DNA of 64,000 nucleotides from Syngnathus acus (GCF_901709675.1 NC_051091.1:12432967-12496966), one strand, 5' to 3'; positions 1-12,249 are shown, numbered from the stretch's first letter. Made by a program: numbers and translations. The notes: generated by a model from the sequence alone, not told the origin.

Positions 1-738
1 AAGACAATCATCCAGTAATCGGCGTGGTTATCTTGCAACCCCCAAAAGTCCTCCATGTGTGCTGTTAGTCGATTAGAGGCGCCATTATAAGACAGCGGCA
101 CCCAGGGAAATAAAGGACGCCGTGTGGAATTGCGAAGGCTGCTGCGTTGATTCCTTCCTTTGAATCCACTCCAGACGGAGCAATTTCAATAATTGGGATT
201 CCGATGGCAAATTAGAGGCGCTTATTAACAGCCTGCACCTCCTCTCTTACATATTAACATGTTTAATTCAAACGACCATTTTGAACGCCATTACATTGAT
301 TCTCTTTCTCAATTGTGCAGGTGTATCTTTTAATCTCAGTTTGGGTCAAAAGAATCTATGACCCGCGCTATTCCTTCCAAAATGAAATGATAGCCTCGAC
401 ATATCGCTGTACCCCGCACAGATTCAAAAAAACATGTGCCAGTGTAGCAAATCAACGTATAACATACGAACAACATCCTATGTGGTTGACAGTCAGCCCT
501 TTTTTCCCCCCACCTCATACCTTCGAAACACATTTAAATAATAAAAATGTGTGCCATTTCGGCATCCATGCGGGTTGTTTCATGTGTTCTGCTCTCGAAT
601 CCAGTCATAAAAACAGAAATGGGTACTTGGATCAGCAGTGCAAATCCAAATTTGGAGGATTAGAGATTTTAGCTGTTCATTCCGCAGATGAGTAATGATT
701 GATTTTGTGGTCATTTTTTAATGTTTACTGCTGCTGCA

Positions 739-782
739 GAAGAAGGAAGGAAAGAAGGAAAGGAGAAAGGAAGGAAGGAAGA
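739..782. repeat. GA-rich purine tract (GAAGG-type)
   Basis: An unbroken run of A and G built from GAAGG/GAAAG words in intron 3. No other feature is attached to it. Confidence 0.9.
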
Positions 783-2224
783 TTGCATCAAATCTTGCTT
801 GTACGGCGAGCCACGTAGACTGACACTAACTCTCCGGACCCTGGAACTCACAATAGCCGGGACTGAGATTCTCAGATTACATTGGGGGAAAGCACACATG
901 GGGATTGTTAGGTTTGCAATTCCCTCCGCTCCTTGAGCATGGCTGTCTTGATACTGGTGCGAAGGGAACACTCATGGTTGTAGAGAGCGAGAGAAAGAAA
1001 GAGCGGCGAGGGCAAACACAAGCCCATGTGTCCATATAACGCGCCGTGCCCTGGAGGCCGGCGGGGGAAATAAGATCTGCCTTTTTCAGGGCCATCTTTG
1101 CCCCTGAAAGCCACTGCTGTGGTTCCTCTACTCCGAGGAGGAAATGTAATCTCACTTGTAAGGCAATCATGAGGGAAGGTCCCGGCAATTTGTTGTAAGC
1201 ACCCCACCTTGTATATCAATGTTTTGACAGATTTCCCGACAACATAATTATTTGCCAAGGATCCAGCTGAGACTTTAATTGTAACACACATAATTGTACG
1301 TTAAGCTGCGGCAATGTCAGGACAAAGCGCCGGCTGCTGGGGTTATAAATATTACAGTACAAATAGTCGCTTTCATCTGGGCGGCTTTGTGCGGTCGCTG
1401 CGGCTCCGTAATCCGGCTATGAAAGAGGATCTCTCTGGAGTCCTGTGCGTGCACCTCTCTCAAATCAATTCATTATGCCGCAACATTCGGCGGGCACGGC
1501 ACATCTCGAAGGGATCAATTCATTACGCAGAATGCTGCGGTTGAAGAGGCGGTGGCCGACCGCAGTTTGAAGAGGCGAGATCGGCTTTCGGGATGTCGGG
1601 GAAGACGGTGGAGTGCGATGTGGCGGGCGCAAGAAAAAACAGGGAACACTTAGCGTTGGAGATCCGTCCCGGCCTTGCGCGAAGGCTCATGACTTTTGTA
1701 TAAAGGCATTACATCCATCTCTGCTCAGGCCGGTCGCACTCGCAGATAATGGATTTTTTCTCATGAAGCTTTAATCAAATAGAGCGTTATGTGAGTGCGA
1801 AGACAGGGTGATGGCGAGGATAGTCAAAGTACGTTGGTGTAAGCGATATCTGTCTCAAGTGGTGTCAGTTTGCTTAAGCGGAGCACACATACAACAATGG
1901 CCGAAAGTGAGTCTTGTGCCCCATTTCCGTCAAGAAAAAAAAAAGCATTCCGGCACGTATTACGTTTGAGGAGGGACTTGGTATATACGTACATGACATG
2001 GAAAAACAGTAAAGTGCTACTACATAGCCTGGAACTCAGATGTACCGTATTTTTCGGACTATAAGTCGCGGTTTTTTTCGTAGTTTGGGTGGGGGGCGAC
2101 TTATACTGAGGAGCGACATGTGAATTTTTTCACAAATTTTCAACAAAAACAAAAAGTGAAACCGCGCTAAACGAACCGCGATGTAGCAAGGGATTACTGT
2201 AATTTGAATTTCAAGTGACGTCAG

Positions 2225-2289
2225 CGGCACGGCACGGCACGGCACGGCACGGCACGGCACGGCACGGCGCGGCGCGGCGCGGCGCGGCG
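2225..2289. repeat. GGCAC/GGCGC pentanucleotide array
   Basis: About eight GGCAC units grade into about five GGCGC units. The transition from CAC to CGC in the same register suggests local conversion or slippage within one array. It lies inside element A, directly before the acidic reading frame. Confidence 0.95.
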
Positions 2290-2302
2290 ATTGTTTACAT
2301 AA

Positions 2303-2428
2303 AGGACGATTCGATCACGGGATGACGAAGATGACGAAGGGCCCCACGTACTACCGGCATCATTAGCGGCTTTTTTTGTAAGTGACTCGGAGGACGAAGA
2401 GTTTGAAGGATTTAATGATTTGGAGTGA
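2303..2428 (+). pseudogene. Remnant of an acidic transposase C-terminus
   Basis: Inside element A an open frame of 41 codons (after a stop at 2300) contains RDDEDDEG and ends SDSEDEEFEGFNDLE followed by TGA at 2426-2428. A Ser/Asp/Glu-rich tail directly before the stop is common in pogo-like and related DDE transposases of fish elements. This suggests the 3' end of the ancestral transposase gene. The frame is too short to carry a catalytic domain, and the sequence upstream is a GC pentamer array, so nothing functional remains. The family assignment is inference. Confidence 0.45.
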
Positions 2429-2451
2429 CACAGAAGGTTTGAAAAACAATT

Positions 2452-2690
2452 ATGGCTTTTACGCACGCCCGGTCCTACTCTATGGAGCACTCTCACCTCC
2501 GTGGATGGAAGTCGGGGGCCGGCGCTCGGCCGGGTGGCTGTCCGGGGACGGTGGATGGGCTCGGACATGGCTTTTACGCACGCCCGGTCCTACTCTACGG
2601 AGCTCTCTTCCACCTCCGTGGCTCGAAGTGCCACCTCCAGGGATGGAAGTCCACGCCACCACACGCCTGGAAGTCCACGCCGGTGCTTGG
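2452..2690. repeat. 115-bp direct duplication inside element A
   Basis: ATGGCTTTTACGCACGCCCG begins at 2452 and again at 2567, followed in both copies by GTCCTACTCTA(T/C)GGAGC and a CACCTCCGTGG segment. Further short GGATGGAAGTC-like and TGGAAGTCCACGCC repeats follow to about 2690. It is a small internal tandem duplication in the transposon. Confidence 0.85.
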
Positions 2691-2889
2691 GGCCGTGTGG
2701 CGGTGAAATATTTACGTGTATGTTATAGTTATTTGATATATTTTATTTCGTGTAGCAACTTGTATATGTTTTTATCGTTACAGTTCAGTAGTTGTTGGCT
2801 CGTTGAACTCTTGTTTTGTTAAATAAAGAGCCGTTTACCAAACCCACGTCTTTCCTTGTACTTTGTTAACGCTACAATATAGTTATATA

Positions 2890-3390
2890 CTAGATCTGTG
2901 GAATAACGACGAGGCTGACGTCAGGGCGCACGCGCGGCGTTGTTGACAAAAGATGAGGAATTTGATCGATGGATTTAATGATTTGGAGTGACGCAGATGT
3001 TTGATAATATTATTGCTTATATAATAGTTATTTGATATATAATTTATATATCGTTATATGGGCCTGTGGAATATTTTGAAGTGCAACCGCCGTCAGAGGC
3101 GCGCACCCGGCCAGTATTGTTGACATAAAGGACGATCGATGGATTTAATGATTTGGAGTGACACAGATGGTTTGATAATATTATTGCTTATATCATAGTT
3201 ATTTGATATATAATTCATACATCGTTATATGGGCCTGTGGAATATTTTGAAGTGCAACCGCCGTCAGCAGCGCGCACCCGGCCAGCATTGTTGACATAAA
3301 GGACGATTGATGGATTTAATGAATTGGAGTGACACAGATGGTTTTATAAACGTGTTATTTATGTAATAGTTATTTGAATAACTCAGAATG
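2890..3390. repeat. Tandem array of about 170-bp units at the right side of element A
   Basis: The segment GGATTTAATGATTTGGAGTG recurs at 2971 and 3141 and, with one change, at 3312, giving spacings of 170 and 171 bases. Each unit also has a TTGTTGACAxAA motif, a GxGGCGCGCxC segment and TTATTTGATATATAAT. The last unit is partial. The shared 20-mer also occurs at 2408 in the acidic reading frame, so the array was built from the 3' end of the coding remnant. Confidence 0.88.
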
Positions 3391-5600
3391 TTACGTCAGG
3401 CCCGTTCTCAGCTCTTTGTTTGTGTTTATGTCACGTTAGCATACCTATCGTTTAGCCTGTTGTTGCTCGTTCATGTCTGTTCTTGGTGTTGGATTTTGTC
3501 GAATAAATTTCCCCCAAAATGCGACTTATACTCCGGAGCGACTTATATGTTTTTTTTCACGTTATTGTGCATTTTATGGCTTATGCGACCTATATTCCGG
3601 ATTGACTTTTAGTCCGAAAAATACGGTAATTTGAGACAGATTCCCGGTTTTCCATCAGAGTGAGCAAGAATTTGCATATTCAGGGTTGCGGCTTCCCACT
3701 CTCACCATATAGGTACTCAAATGCCTGACAAAGACACAATTATCGGATGTCTCTAAAAAGCTTATTCTTAACCATTATCCTCTAGTGTGCGATCTGATGA
3801 TCTGCCAGGAAAACAATTGGGGCTGTCAAGTGTTAAAGCTGTTCAATAATTGTGATGGGACATCAATTGCGACTGGTAGAGTGAAAGTTACTTTCAACAC
3901 AAAGGGGTGAAGGCATCGAGTTCCAGGATTTTGACTCATGTTGCAGCGTGCATGTGGGGTAAAGATTTTCTCAGAAACTAAAGTGTAGGTATTATGAGCC
4001 TCTGTGTAAAATAAAGAAATAAATAAAAAATCATTAAATCAAAAATAAAAAAATAAAAAACAGACTTAATTAGACCTTTCAATTAAAATCAGAGTATTGT
4101 ATGTCTCTTAAAAAAAACTGTCTTGAGTGATTGTGCTGTGGTGTCGATTGTGTTCAGACTAATTTTCCTCCCCGATCTGCAAAGGCTGACAATCAAAACT
4201 GTTCAACGATGGCAAATGGTTTTATGTGTGGTGGCTTGAAACAAAATGATGGCTAATTAGGAAATTACTTGATTTCCATTCAGGTCATACAACAGATATT
4301 TGGCTTTCGGAAGGAGACGATTGTTGATGGCGATAATTTTATGCTTGAGGACACAATCCACCATAAGAGCAGTAAGCCCACGCTTATTTCCATGTGATGT
4401 TTGGGGTCTCACATTTTGAGGATCATTATGCGTGTAACCCAGTGGAGTGTGAACTCTGCTGATTGAGCGTGTTCAGAATTGCGAGGATACCAAATTGGAT
4501 CAACGTGTTGTCTCTGCTGAGTGGAAAACAATTACTTGTATAATCCAATTTAGTACCACAAGAGCAGCGTGAAAAAACGCAACTCCAGAGACGTTGAGAT
4601 ATGCAACATGGAGTGACTTACACGGAGGTCACAAAAAACAAGCAGACGGGCGTAATTACGCCGAGATGCCGACTCATTGCGGCGGAGCAGATTGAGTATC
4701 CTCATGTGTGCCCGGTATTGGCCCGCACTCCTCCAAAAGCTTGTCGCTGTTAGCATAGCAGTCAGGGGATTACACAGTTTAGTGGAGCTACTGCTATAAA
4801 TCATCTCTGACACTAAATTGTATGTTATCCAGTTACTACGGGTGTTACGGTAAAATCTTAAAATGGTGGTTTAGTACCAGCCAGAATTCTTCTCCGGAAT
4901 TTTTTCCGATATACGGAAACAGATTTAAAGACTTTTTGAGTGAAATATTGAAATGTTTATGATAGGAGATGGCTCAGTTTAACTAACATCATAATCATGC
5001 TGAATGATGTCAAAAGCATGTGCTAACCATAATGACCACTGACACACACACATGCACACACATTGGGGGATGTGTTGCAATTACAGGGCAGGAACACAGT
5101 CATCACGAGCGCAGGTGGGTGGTTTTTCAAGATGGCCGGAAGGCATGCGGATGACACGCTGTCATGCTGTTTCCAACCAGCGAGGCCTCATGGAGAGTTA
5201 AACAGCACCCGCCGCGGTGGATAGGATGGGACGCAAACTGGTTACATCGACGTTTTCAGACGTCCAATTGATGCGCCTGTGAGAGGGCTTCCAGTAGGGA
5301 AGGGAAAATGAAGGCCATTTGAAGAGGTAGCGTTTTTGTTGGCAATGATGGAGGGAGATCAGATGTTAAATGTGCTACCTAGGTTTGTACAATAGCTTTA
5401 AAAGATTTAGAGTGCAAAGGATTGTTTTTGCAGTGCACGTTCTTTTTGTTGACATTACATTACTTGTATTATTTTGCCTTTACTAAATTGTTAGACTAAA
5501 TCCTACAAATGTGCCTGAGGAGCCCATTTTGTGTGTCACCAAACATGGCTTGGATGGCCATAAATTTAAATCAAACTCATTTCAGATCAGTGTATTGCAT

Positions 5601-5722
5601 GTGAAATGAAACATTCCATTTGGTGGAATACAGGCTTTGCGGTAAAGATAAAAATCTTGATGACGAGTGATTCAAGTCAATACTGCAAAGCTGCTTTCCA
5701 CCAAATGGTTGAGTTCATTTCA
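5601..5722. repeat. Imperfect foldback hairpin of about 120 bases
   Basis: The left arm 5601-5642 (TGAAATGAA, then CCATTTGGTGGAA, CAG, CTTTGC) is complementary to the right arm 5683-5723 in the same order. A 13-base perfect core (5616-5628 against 5694-5706) is flanked by matches of 9, 3 and 6 bases, around a loop of about 40 bases. It may be a MITE-like foldback or simply a chance palindrome. I see no flanking target duplication. Confidence 0.7.
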
Positions 5723-6142
5723 GTTCAGCTGGCGCCAATTTGGAAGGCTAAAAGTCTGATCTGGCTTGTGTTTGCAGCGGGGTGTGGCTACAATATGTCA
5801 GAATCCTGGTGTCAACGATCAATCAACAGACGGAAGAGGAAATCTAGCTCTACCCACTTTGGTTGCCCGTCTTCTGAACTACTATTCAATTTTCAGGTTA
5901 ATGAATAATGATTGATATTCGATTAATCGTTTGGAGGCCTTGTTAGAGGACTTGTTAATAGTTGGTCTATGGAATATGAATCAAGCAGGTAACTCCACTT
6001 ATTTTTACCTGAAGATTTACTTTTCCCCCAACATACAAAAACAAAATTTTCATTTTACGTAAGCCCGATTCATCCAATAACAACTCTAAAACTACCAGAC
6101 AATAAAAACATGGGCTTGAAGACAGAACAAAAAGAGACGTAC

Positions 6143-6827
6143 CTCGACACACGGTCCCGTTTTGCGCCGCCTCGTTGCCAGCCTTGCACATGCAGCGTCC
6201 GATGGGTACCATCCATTCGCCGTCACCGTTGCAATACAGCTTGATGGGCACGTCCACCTCCTCCGCGTTGGAGATGCAAACCCCCCGCGCCGCCACCAGC
6301 GAGGTGCTCTCCGCCCCGGACAAGGTCTCTTGGAATAACGCCCCGTTGGTGATGATGCGAGCGCACTTTCGGTAGAAGACCCGGACGGCTATGAGGGACA
6401 TGCAGCCGCCGTAGTCCTGGAAGGCCAGGTAGAAGCCGTTTCTTGACACGGGGCCGAAGCTGCGGACCTCGGTGTTGATCTTCATCACTCTCCCGCCGAG
6501 GTCCACCTGGGAGAAACTTTCGTCGGCCGCTATGGTGTCCACCTTGATCCAGGGGTTCTCCATCCAGGCCGGAGAGGTCCTGGTCGCCGTGTCAGCGTCC
6601 GACTCATAGTAGTAGAGGTTGAACGTCTCTTTGCAGGAGCCGGGAACATTGGGGATGCTGCTGCAGTCCCTGACGGAGAACTTCATCTCCACGTGAATTC
6701 TCTGCGCGCCGCGCCGCCGGATGTATTTAGTGCGCACCCAGTTGTTTTGGTTGTTGTCGAAAACGTTGCACACCTGGTAGGTGCGAATGGTGTTCATGTT
6801 TTCGTCGTAGCCGCTCACCTCCTCCCA
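6143..6827 (-). CDS. ephb2: ephb2 coding exon 3: ephrin-binding domain of Eph receptor B2
   Basis: The minus-strand frame from TGG at 6827 reads [20 protein letters not shown] and continues to NGTVCR, where CGAG|gtacgt is the donor. It encodes 228 residues (about 45-272 of the assembled protein) plus one base. This is the globular jelly-roll domain that binds ephrin-B ligands on neighbouring cells, followed by the first sushi-like part of the cysteine-rich region. Visible marks are the DCSSIP...GSC cysteine pair ten residues apart, [62 protein letters not shown] and [10 protein letters not shown]. The residues [20 protein letters not shown] and [17 protein letters not shown] favour EphB2 over EphB1, B3 and B4. 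The acceptor (tttctccgacag) has a GCTAATGAC branch-like motif just upstream. No frameshift or stop interrupts it. The open frame past 6143 is intron read-through. Confidence 0.98.
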
Positions 6828-8823
6828 CTGTCGGAGAAACACAGTCGTCATTAGCTTGTTCTTTCTTGAGTTCCGGCCAACAAAGATTGGCTGTATCTGT
6901 GGCCATTTTAACAGTTAAAATTAAAATTGTATGATTGTTTAATGACTTTGGTAATATCAGACACAATATAAGTGATAAAATGCATGTTTTATTGAGTGAA
7001 GTATTATCTTGTATTATAATCAGTAATTCAATAAACAACCGTAACAATTAAAAACAGTTTATTTATTTGTAAGTGAGTGAACAAATTCATCCAATTCAGC
7101 AGGGAATGAAAAAAATAAATAAATCACAGCCGCCACTGTAGAGAAGTAGAAGGTCGACATGGTTCTCATTAGGAACAAACAGTAATAAACCTCCGTCGGT
7201 TTCTGTTTTCCACCCAAAATGTGTTTGTTGCCATGCGCACTTTGAAAAAATGTAATTATCTGCGCGTAATCAGCTTAAGGCGACATTGTGATTAAATTGA
7301 TTACACAGTGCAAAGAAACATCACATCTCTTAGTTAAAGAGATTCCACCCAAAGAAGAACAAAATGAGAAACAGCTTTTTTTTTCTTTTTTCCCCAGCAT
7401 GTGTTTTCTGAGCCCGGAGGTCCTGTTGGTACGCTTTGAACCTTGCGCCCATTAATTTGATCAAGCTGATAAGGTCATTTTCAACACTGAATATATAAAC
7501 AAGAAAACAAGAGGAGCGTGAGGACCTCAAGAGATGCAGATACTGTAGATTCTTAGCTTAGCGTGAAGCGTGTTATTCTTTAGATACAGATATCAGTCAC
7601 GATTGGAACCCTGAACTTCTTTACAATTATAATATCCATTATTGTATTGTGCTGCCCATTTAATTAAAAATATAGTCCAAATTGTATGGACTCATTAAAG
7701 TTCCTATGCGAGTGTGATAATGCATCGTCTATCTGTATCAATGTTGAACTTGATTGCATCATCTTTCCATATATTGTGGATTAATTTTGTCTTAGTTTTA
7801 ATTACACATACGCAAAAGAAATTAATCTATTTTTTCCCCTTATCGGGTATTTTAAGCATCTCACGAAAGCGCTCACTGCACAAGTAATTGCATTGCAGTG
7901 ACAACAAAGGGTACGTTATTCTATTTCTATTTTAAGAACACACAGAGCAGGAGAAAAAGACAATACATGACAGATGGCCAATTCATTTGTATTTCCACTC
8001 GCTGTTAAGTTTTTCGCCAAGTAAATCTGCACTGAAGTCATGATCCGTGTCTCGCTTATCCACAAACATTGGCGGAAATGTGTGGCTGATAACATTTAAG
8101 GATAAAATGCAACCTCCTGCTTCATTTTTTTTTATAGTATGCCAGGCGGTGTTAACAGCGCGTATCATTTTAGCCCTTGTTGAAGGACTGTGATTTGTCG
8201 TATTGGGTGGTAAAGTCAGTTCGTAATTATACTTGCTTTTTTCAATCAAAGTGTTCACTGAAGCTTGAGCATGACTTGAACCCTTCTGTTATTCTGCATG
8301 TTAAATGGAGTCACTGTATAAACAGATTTTGGGGGTACATCAATTCTTTTGCTTGATTTAACAGATGTAAGTGACATTTTAATCACAATAGTTTATTTCA
8401 AAGTAATGTACTAAATATAGATTGGGCAAATGATTGCAATTTTTCACCACAATTTTTAAATATTAATTCAACAGGCGTGATGTGCATTTTTGGGGATATA
8501 TATTTTGGGGATTTTATTTCAGAAGTGGGTGCTTATGATAAACCTGCAGATGTTATCAGACAGACCGACTAACATTATTGCTAATATTGAGCAACAGACA
8601 CGAGGGATTTTTTTTTTTTTTTACGATAGCATGCTGATAAATAAAATTTGGTGCTCTAATATTAATGTTTACCAAAGTGTTGGCTTTAATTGGAGAAAAT
8701 ATTCTCATACTGTAATTCCTTCCGAAGACGCTGAACTTAAAGTCACTGTGCTTTACATCACAGTCGGGAAGGGGGAAGTGGGTCAGACGTGCTCACAAGC
8801 GACTTTCGTAGTGCTGCACATTG

Positions 8824-8849
8824 TATTTATTTATTTATTTATTTATTTA
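8824..8849. repeat. TATT microsatellite
   Basis: About six TTTA units in intron 2; a similar TTTA run lies at 41076-41098 in intron 1. Confidence 0.92.
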
Positions 8850-11391
8850 CTGTCTAATCAGTTCTGCAAATTAGAATGAAGGAAGATAGCCTTAAAAAAA
8901 AAAACACACTGTATGTATATTAATAGAGGTTTGAGCCCATGTTTCCGAGCCTGATGTGACACTCAACTCGCTTCGGGCGACATCGCATCCGACATTGTTG
9001 TGTCTTTTGTATCCTAATGGAGCGCATACTGTAATGGCTTCCTGGCACGGTGAAAAGCTTCTTTTCACTTCAGGCAAATCCCGAGAAACATCAATCACAT
9101 CCAGAGCAACGGATAGAATATTCCACCAAGCGACCGCATGAAGACTTATCGAATTCACCCGGAATCTGTTCTGCATTTTACACACCAAAGTAAGACCTCT
9201 CTCTCTCGGTTTCTCTGTCCGTCTTTTTACAGATGTCTTCAGGCCCCCTTGGCCGCAGATCAAGGGCATCAACATTAAACACTATGCACTGGCATCAGCA
9301 AACAGGTCGCAACCTTGACCTTGACATCTCAGCTCGAGGGGGGAAAAGTGTTTCTCAACCCCAGAGAGCAGCTTTGCATCAGCTGCAGTCGCTCCACTTC
9401 ACAGTTGATATAATCTCTCAAATTAGAGCCCACTTAGCCAGGACTTTGACACATTTTGACGGCGGCCGGGGAGGGGAAAGTCAGCCCCTCTTGTTACAAA
9501 AACTGGCATTCCATCAAACACTCTGTGTCTAATTAGAACGGCTCAAATTCTTTATTCCCATGTCCTAATTCATCACCATTGAGTGCGATGCTCGGTTTAG
9601 CCCATACCATTTCCAGGGCGAAAACTAAACAAAAGAAATGGACACATGCGGCCAGGGATAAAACAAATACTGACACGGACAAACTTGTTTAGTGAGATCA
9701 GAAAACTTTCAATCCGTTGTCTGACAGGGAACATAGTTGGTGACTTGGGTGGGCAACATGGTCTCTTTTTTAAAGCAATATTGTGGAATCACAATACTGT
9801 GAAACCTACTGGCTTTGGGAGTTGGATTCTCAATCTATATTATTCAATATTTTGTATTTGCGTGAGCCAAAACGTCACTGCCATACTCTGACAACATCTA
9901 CAATTTTGTGGTGTCTATTTGTCTGGTGTATGGAGTTCAAATTTGGTAGCAATGGGCAAACTGTCGGAAAAGTCAAGACCACTGGAAATGTGGCAAAATG
10001 ACAAATGGTTGTTCCATCCTAAAATGGCAGACTGTGACTTTTTGTGCATGCCTTCTTGAGACTTTTTTGTGTGTTTGCTCCTAGGGGGCTGAATTTTGTA
10101 TTTTAACTCTCGCAGATAAAAATATTCACCTTATAGAACATGGCTGCAAAGTTTGGGGTGTTTTGGAGTGTGGCAATACTCTCAAAATATCAACTTATTT
10201 TGCTTCCAAACAGGATGAGACAGGATAGAGATACGCTGGCACCGTTTCTTTTTGTTTTTTTTTCCTAAGCACACATTATCATCGTAGGTCAGAAGCAGCC
10301 ATTGACCTTTCCCACTTGCTGACGAGCGGCAGGGAAGCCAAGGGCCAATTAAACAAGAGCAGACCATCTGCAGCTCACAGGACGCTCGTAGTTAGACACA
10401 AACTAATACAGAGACAGGTGGGGGGCTATTGGGGAGAAGCCATGGCGGTCATGTGGGAGGGGGAAGCGGTTGGGGCAGCAAAAAAAAAAAGACCCCAAAC
10501 AAAATGTGTTGTGCTGGAGGGGCCCCTTTTTGTCCTGTCACAGCTCCTTTGGCCCGCTTTCATCACGGCCAGTGGAGGGAAGCAAATGGGGCATAATAAG
10601 GGCCTAACGATCAAGCGCCGAGTGTGAAATTAGAAGAAACGTCTTCATTTTCACAGCTTTTGGTTGGGGAGTGCTGCGACAGGGTGGTCATGTGTTTTAA
10701 GCAGCCAAGGTGGAGGTAGCGCGGGTGCTGCATGTCGCCAGACGCTAGTCTCAGCCCTTGAGGTCTTCACGTGAAAGCAGGAGTAGAAAGTGGCTTATTC
10801 TCTGACGTTTGTTCCAGGGTTGTTTTGGGGGGTGGGCTCTTATTCTAACCTGTGACGATATGACCAGCTGTTTCTTTGTGAGTTTTATATCATACCAGTG
10901 ATTTTGTGTCATTTGGTGGATGCAGGTTTTTTTCAGTATTCAGGTGGAGAAACATCAATATTTGTCTTCTTTTAGTGGTTTAATATTTATCAGTTTAATA
11001 ATTAATTCATTATATATAAGTATATATAATTATTAATTATAAATGTATAATTATATACAATAATTAAATCATTCAATAATTATTACCGTTTTTTTCCATG
11101 TATAATGCGCCCCCATGTATAATACGCACCCTAAAAATGACATGCGGATGCTGGAAAAAACCTGTACCCATGTATAATACGCACCCAAATTTTGACTCCT
11201 ACTTAAGTCCGTAAACGTAAAATTATTTCAGAAAAAAGATCACCTTTGGGAACAACCGGATGTTATTCTGCCGGTCAGTATCACTGCGCATGCAGTAGCA
11301 AACTCGATAGCGAAGAAATATGTGAGACTCTCAACGGGATCACCAATATTTGAGTGATGTTCCAGTTATTTATCACAATTATTTATTATTA

Positions 11392-12249
11392 CCGTATTTT
11401 CCGCCCTAAAAGGCGCACCGGATTATAAGGCGCACCTTCAATGAACGGCCCATTTTAAAACTTTGTCCATATATAAGGCGCACCGGATTATAAGGCGCAT
11501 AAAATAGAAGCTATACTGCAACAAACTGAGGTTGACTAGGGTTGCGGTATGCATCCACTAGCCAATAACCAACGAGCCCTCTGTAAACAATCGCGTTTCT
11601 CAAACGATCTCCTATAAAATGATCGGAACTGACTAAAGTTCGATCTTACGCATTGGTACTACTTACCTATGTTTCCCTTCCATATCGATCCGTAGATTTA
11701 CTCGAAACATTAACAGAGCAGCCTATTTTCACATGAAATAGCCTGGTACGTATAGCAGCTATCGTTATAGCATTAGCCATCCGCAAAGTCCCACGAGCCT
11801 CAGCTCGCAATCTCCCATGAGCCTCAGCAAAGTGTAAACAATCGCGTTTCTCAAACGATCTCCTATAAAATGATCGGAACTGACTAAAGTTCAATCTAAC
11901 ACATTGGTACTGCTTACCTATGTTTCCCTTCCATATCAATCCGTAAATTTACTCGAAACATTAACGGAGCAGCCTATTTTGGAATGAAATAGCCTCGCGG
12001 GTACAACAGCTATTCGGTGACGCCCCCTGACTACAGTTACCGTAATGTTGGGAAGCGATGCGACCTTGTAATTTACTAGTCGTACTAAAACGTACTGAAA
12101 CATTTTGGCAGAGCACTGTGTACAACCAATATGGATCAACAAATTCATCAATTGATCCATATATAAGGCGCACTGGACTATAAGGCGCACTGTCGGCTTT
12201 TGAGAAAATTTTAGGTTTTTAGGTGCGCCTTTTAGGGCGGAAAATACGG
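11392..12249. mobile_element. TA-flanked DNA transposon B, nested in element C
   Basis: The ends CCGTATTTTCCGCCCTAAAA and ...TTTTAGGGCGGAAAATACGG are a perfect inverted pair of at least 20 bases, extending into GGCGCACC. TA flanks both ends (11390-11391, 12250-12251). ATAAGGCGCAC(C/T)GGA-type motifs repeat subterminally at both sides. A 251-base-offset internal duplication occupies most of the interior (11583-12000). There is no coding capacity. It lies wholly within element C, so it inserted later. Confidence 0.88.
11583..12000. repeat. Internal direct duplication in element B (251-base offset)
   Basis: GTAAACAATCGCGTTTCTCA starts at 11583 and again at 11834. Similarity continues through CTCCTATAAAATGATCGG, the TACCTATGTTTCCCTTCC segment and CTCGAAACATTAAC to about 11750 and 12000. 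A few substitutions separate the copies. The duplicated unit is about 165 bases with a unique spacer between. Confidence 0.85.

Larger units (their letters stand above)
2045..3626. mobile_element. TA-flanked DNA transposon A, non-autonomous, with transposase-tail remnant
   Basis: The left end CCGTATTTTTCGGACTATAA is matched in inverted orientation by the right end ...AGTCCGAAAAATACGG. Both ends are flanked by TA (2043-2044 and 3627-3628), consistent with a Tc1/mariner-type target duplication. Subterminal copies of GCGACTTATA and related motifs occur at both ends. The 1582-bp interior holds a GGCAC/GGCGC pentamer array (2225-2289), a short acidic reading frame ending at 2428, a 115-bp duplication near 2452-2690, an AATAAA at about 2822 and a 170-bp tandem array (about 2890-3390). 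No intact transposase is present. The superfamily is inferred from the TA duplication only. Confidence 0.82.
1..6142 (-). other. Part of ephb2 intron 3
   Basis: Noncoding sequence downstream of the exon 3 donor, running off the window. It contains one large TA-flanked element (2045-3626), a GA-rich tract (739-782), an A-rich tract (about 4014-4062) and a foldback hairpin (5601-5722). The first 1.7 kb and 3.7-5.5 kb are otherwise unique-looking DNA with no coding signature on either strand. No exon encoding the remaining cysteine-rich region was recognised. Confidence 0.8.

Noticed and set aside
2221-2822. Frames of 74-146 codons on both strands over 2.2-2.8 kb
   Set aside because: They translate the pentamer array and the 115-bp duplication of a transposon; only the short acidic frame ending at 2428 looks protein-derived.
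1-5900. ephb2 exon 4 (rest of the cysteine-rich region)
   Set aside because: Searched by eye on the minus strand for closely spaced cysteine codons next to splice sites; none found, so the exon is probably left of the window.
5967-6142. Extension of the exon 3 reading frame past NGTVCR
   Set aside because: The donor CGAG|gtacgt ends the exon at the usual Eph phase-1 position; the remaining residues do not match the cysteine-rich region and are intron read-through.
6828-6851. ATG at 6851 as the start of the ephrin-binding exon
   Set aside because: The bases before TGG form a polypyrimidine tract and CAG acceptor with a branch-like motif; the true start codon is in exon 1 at 56126.
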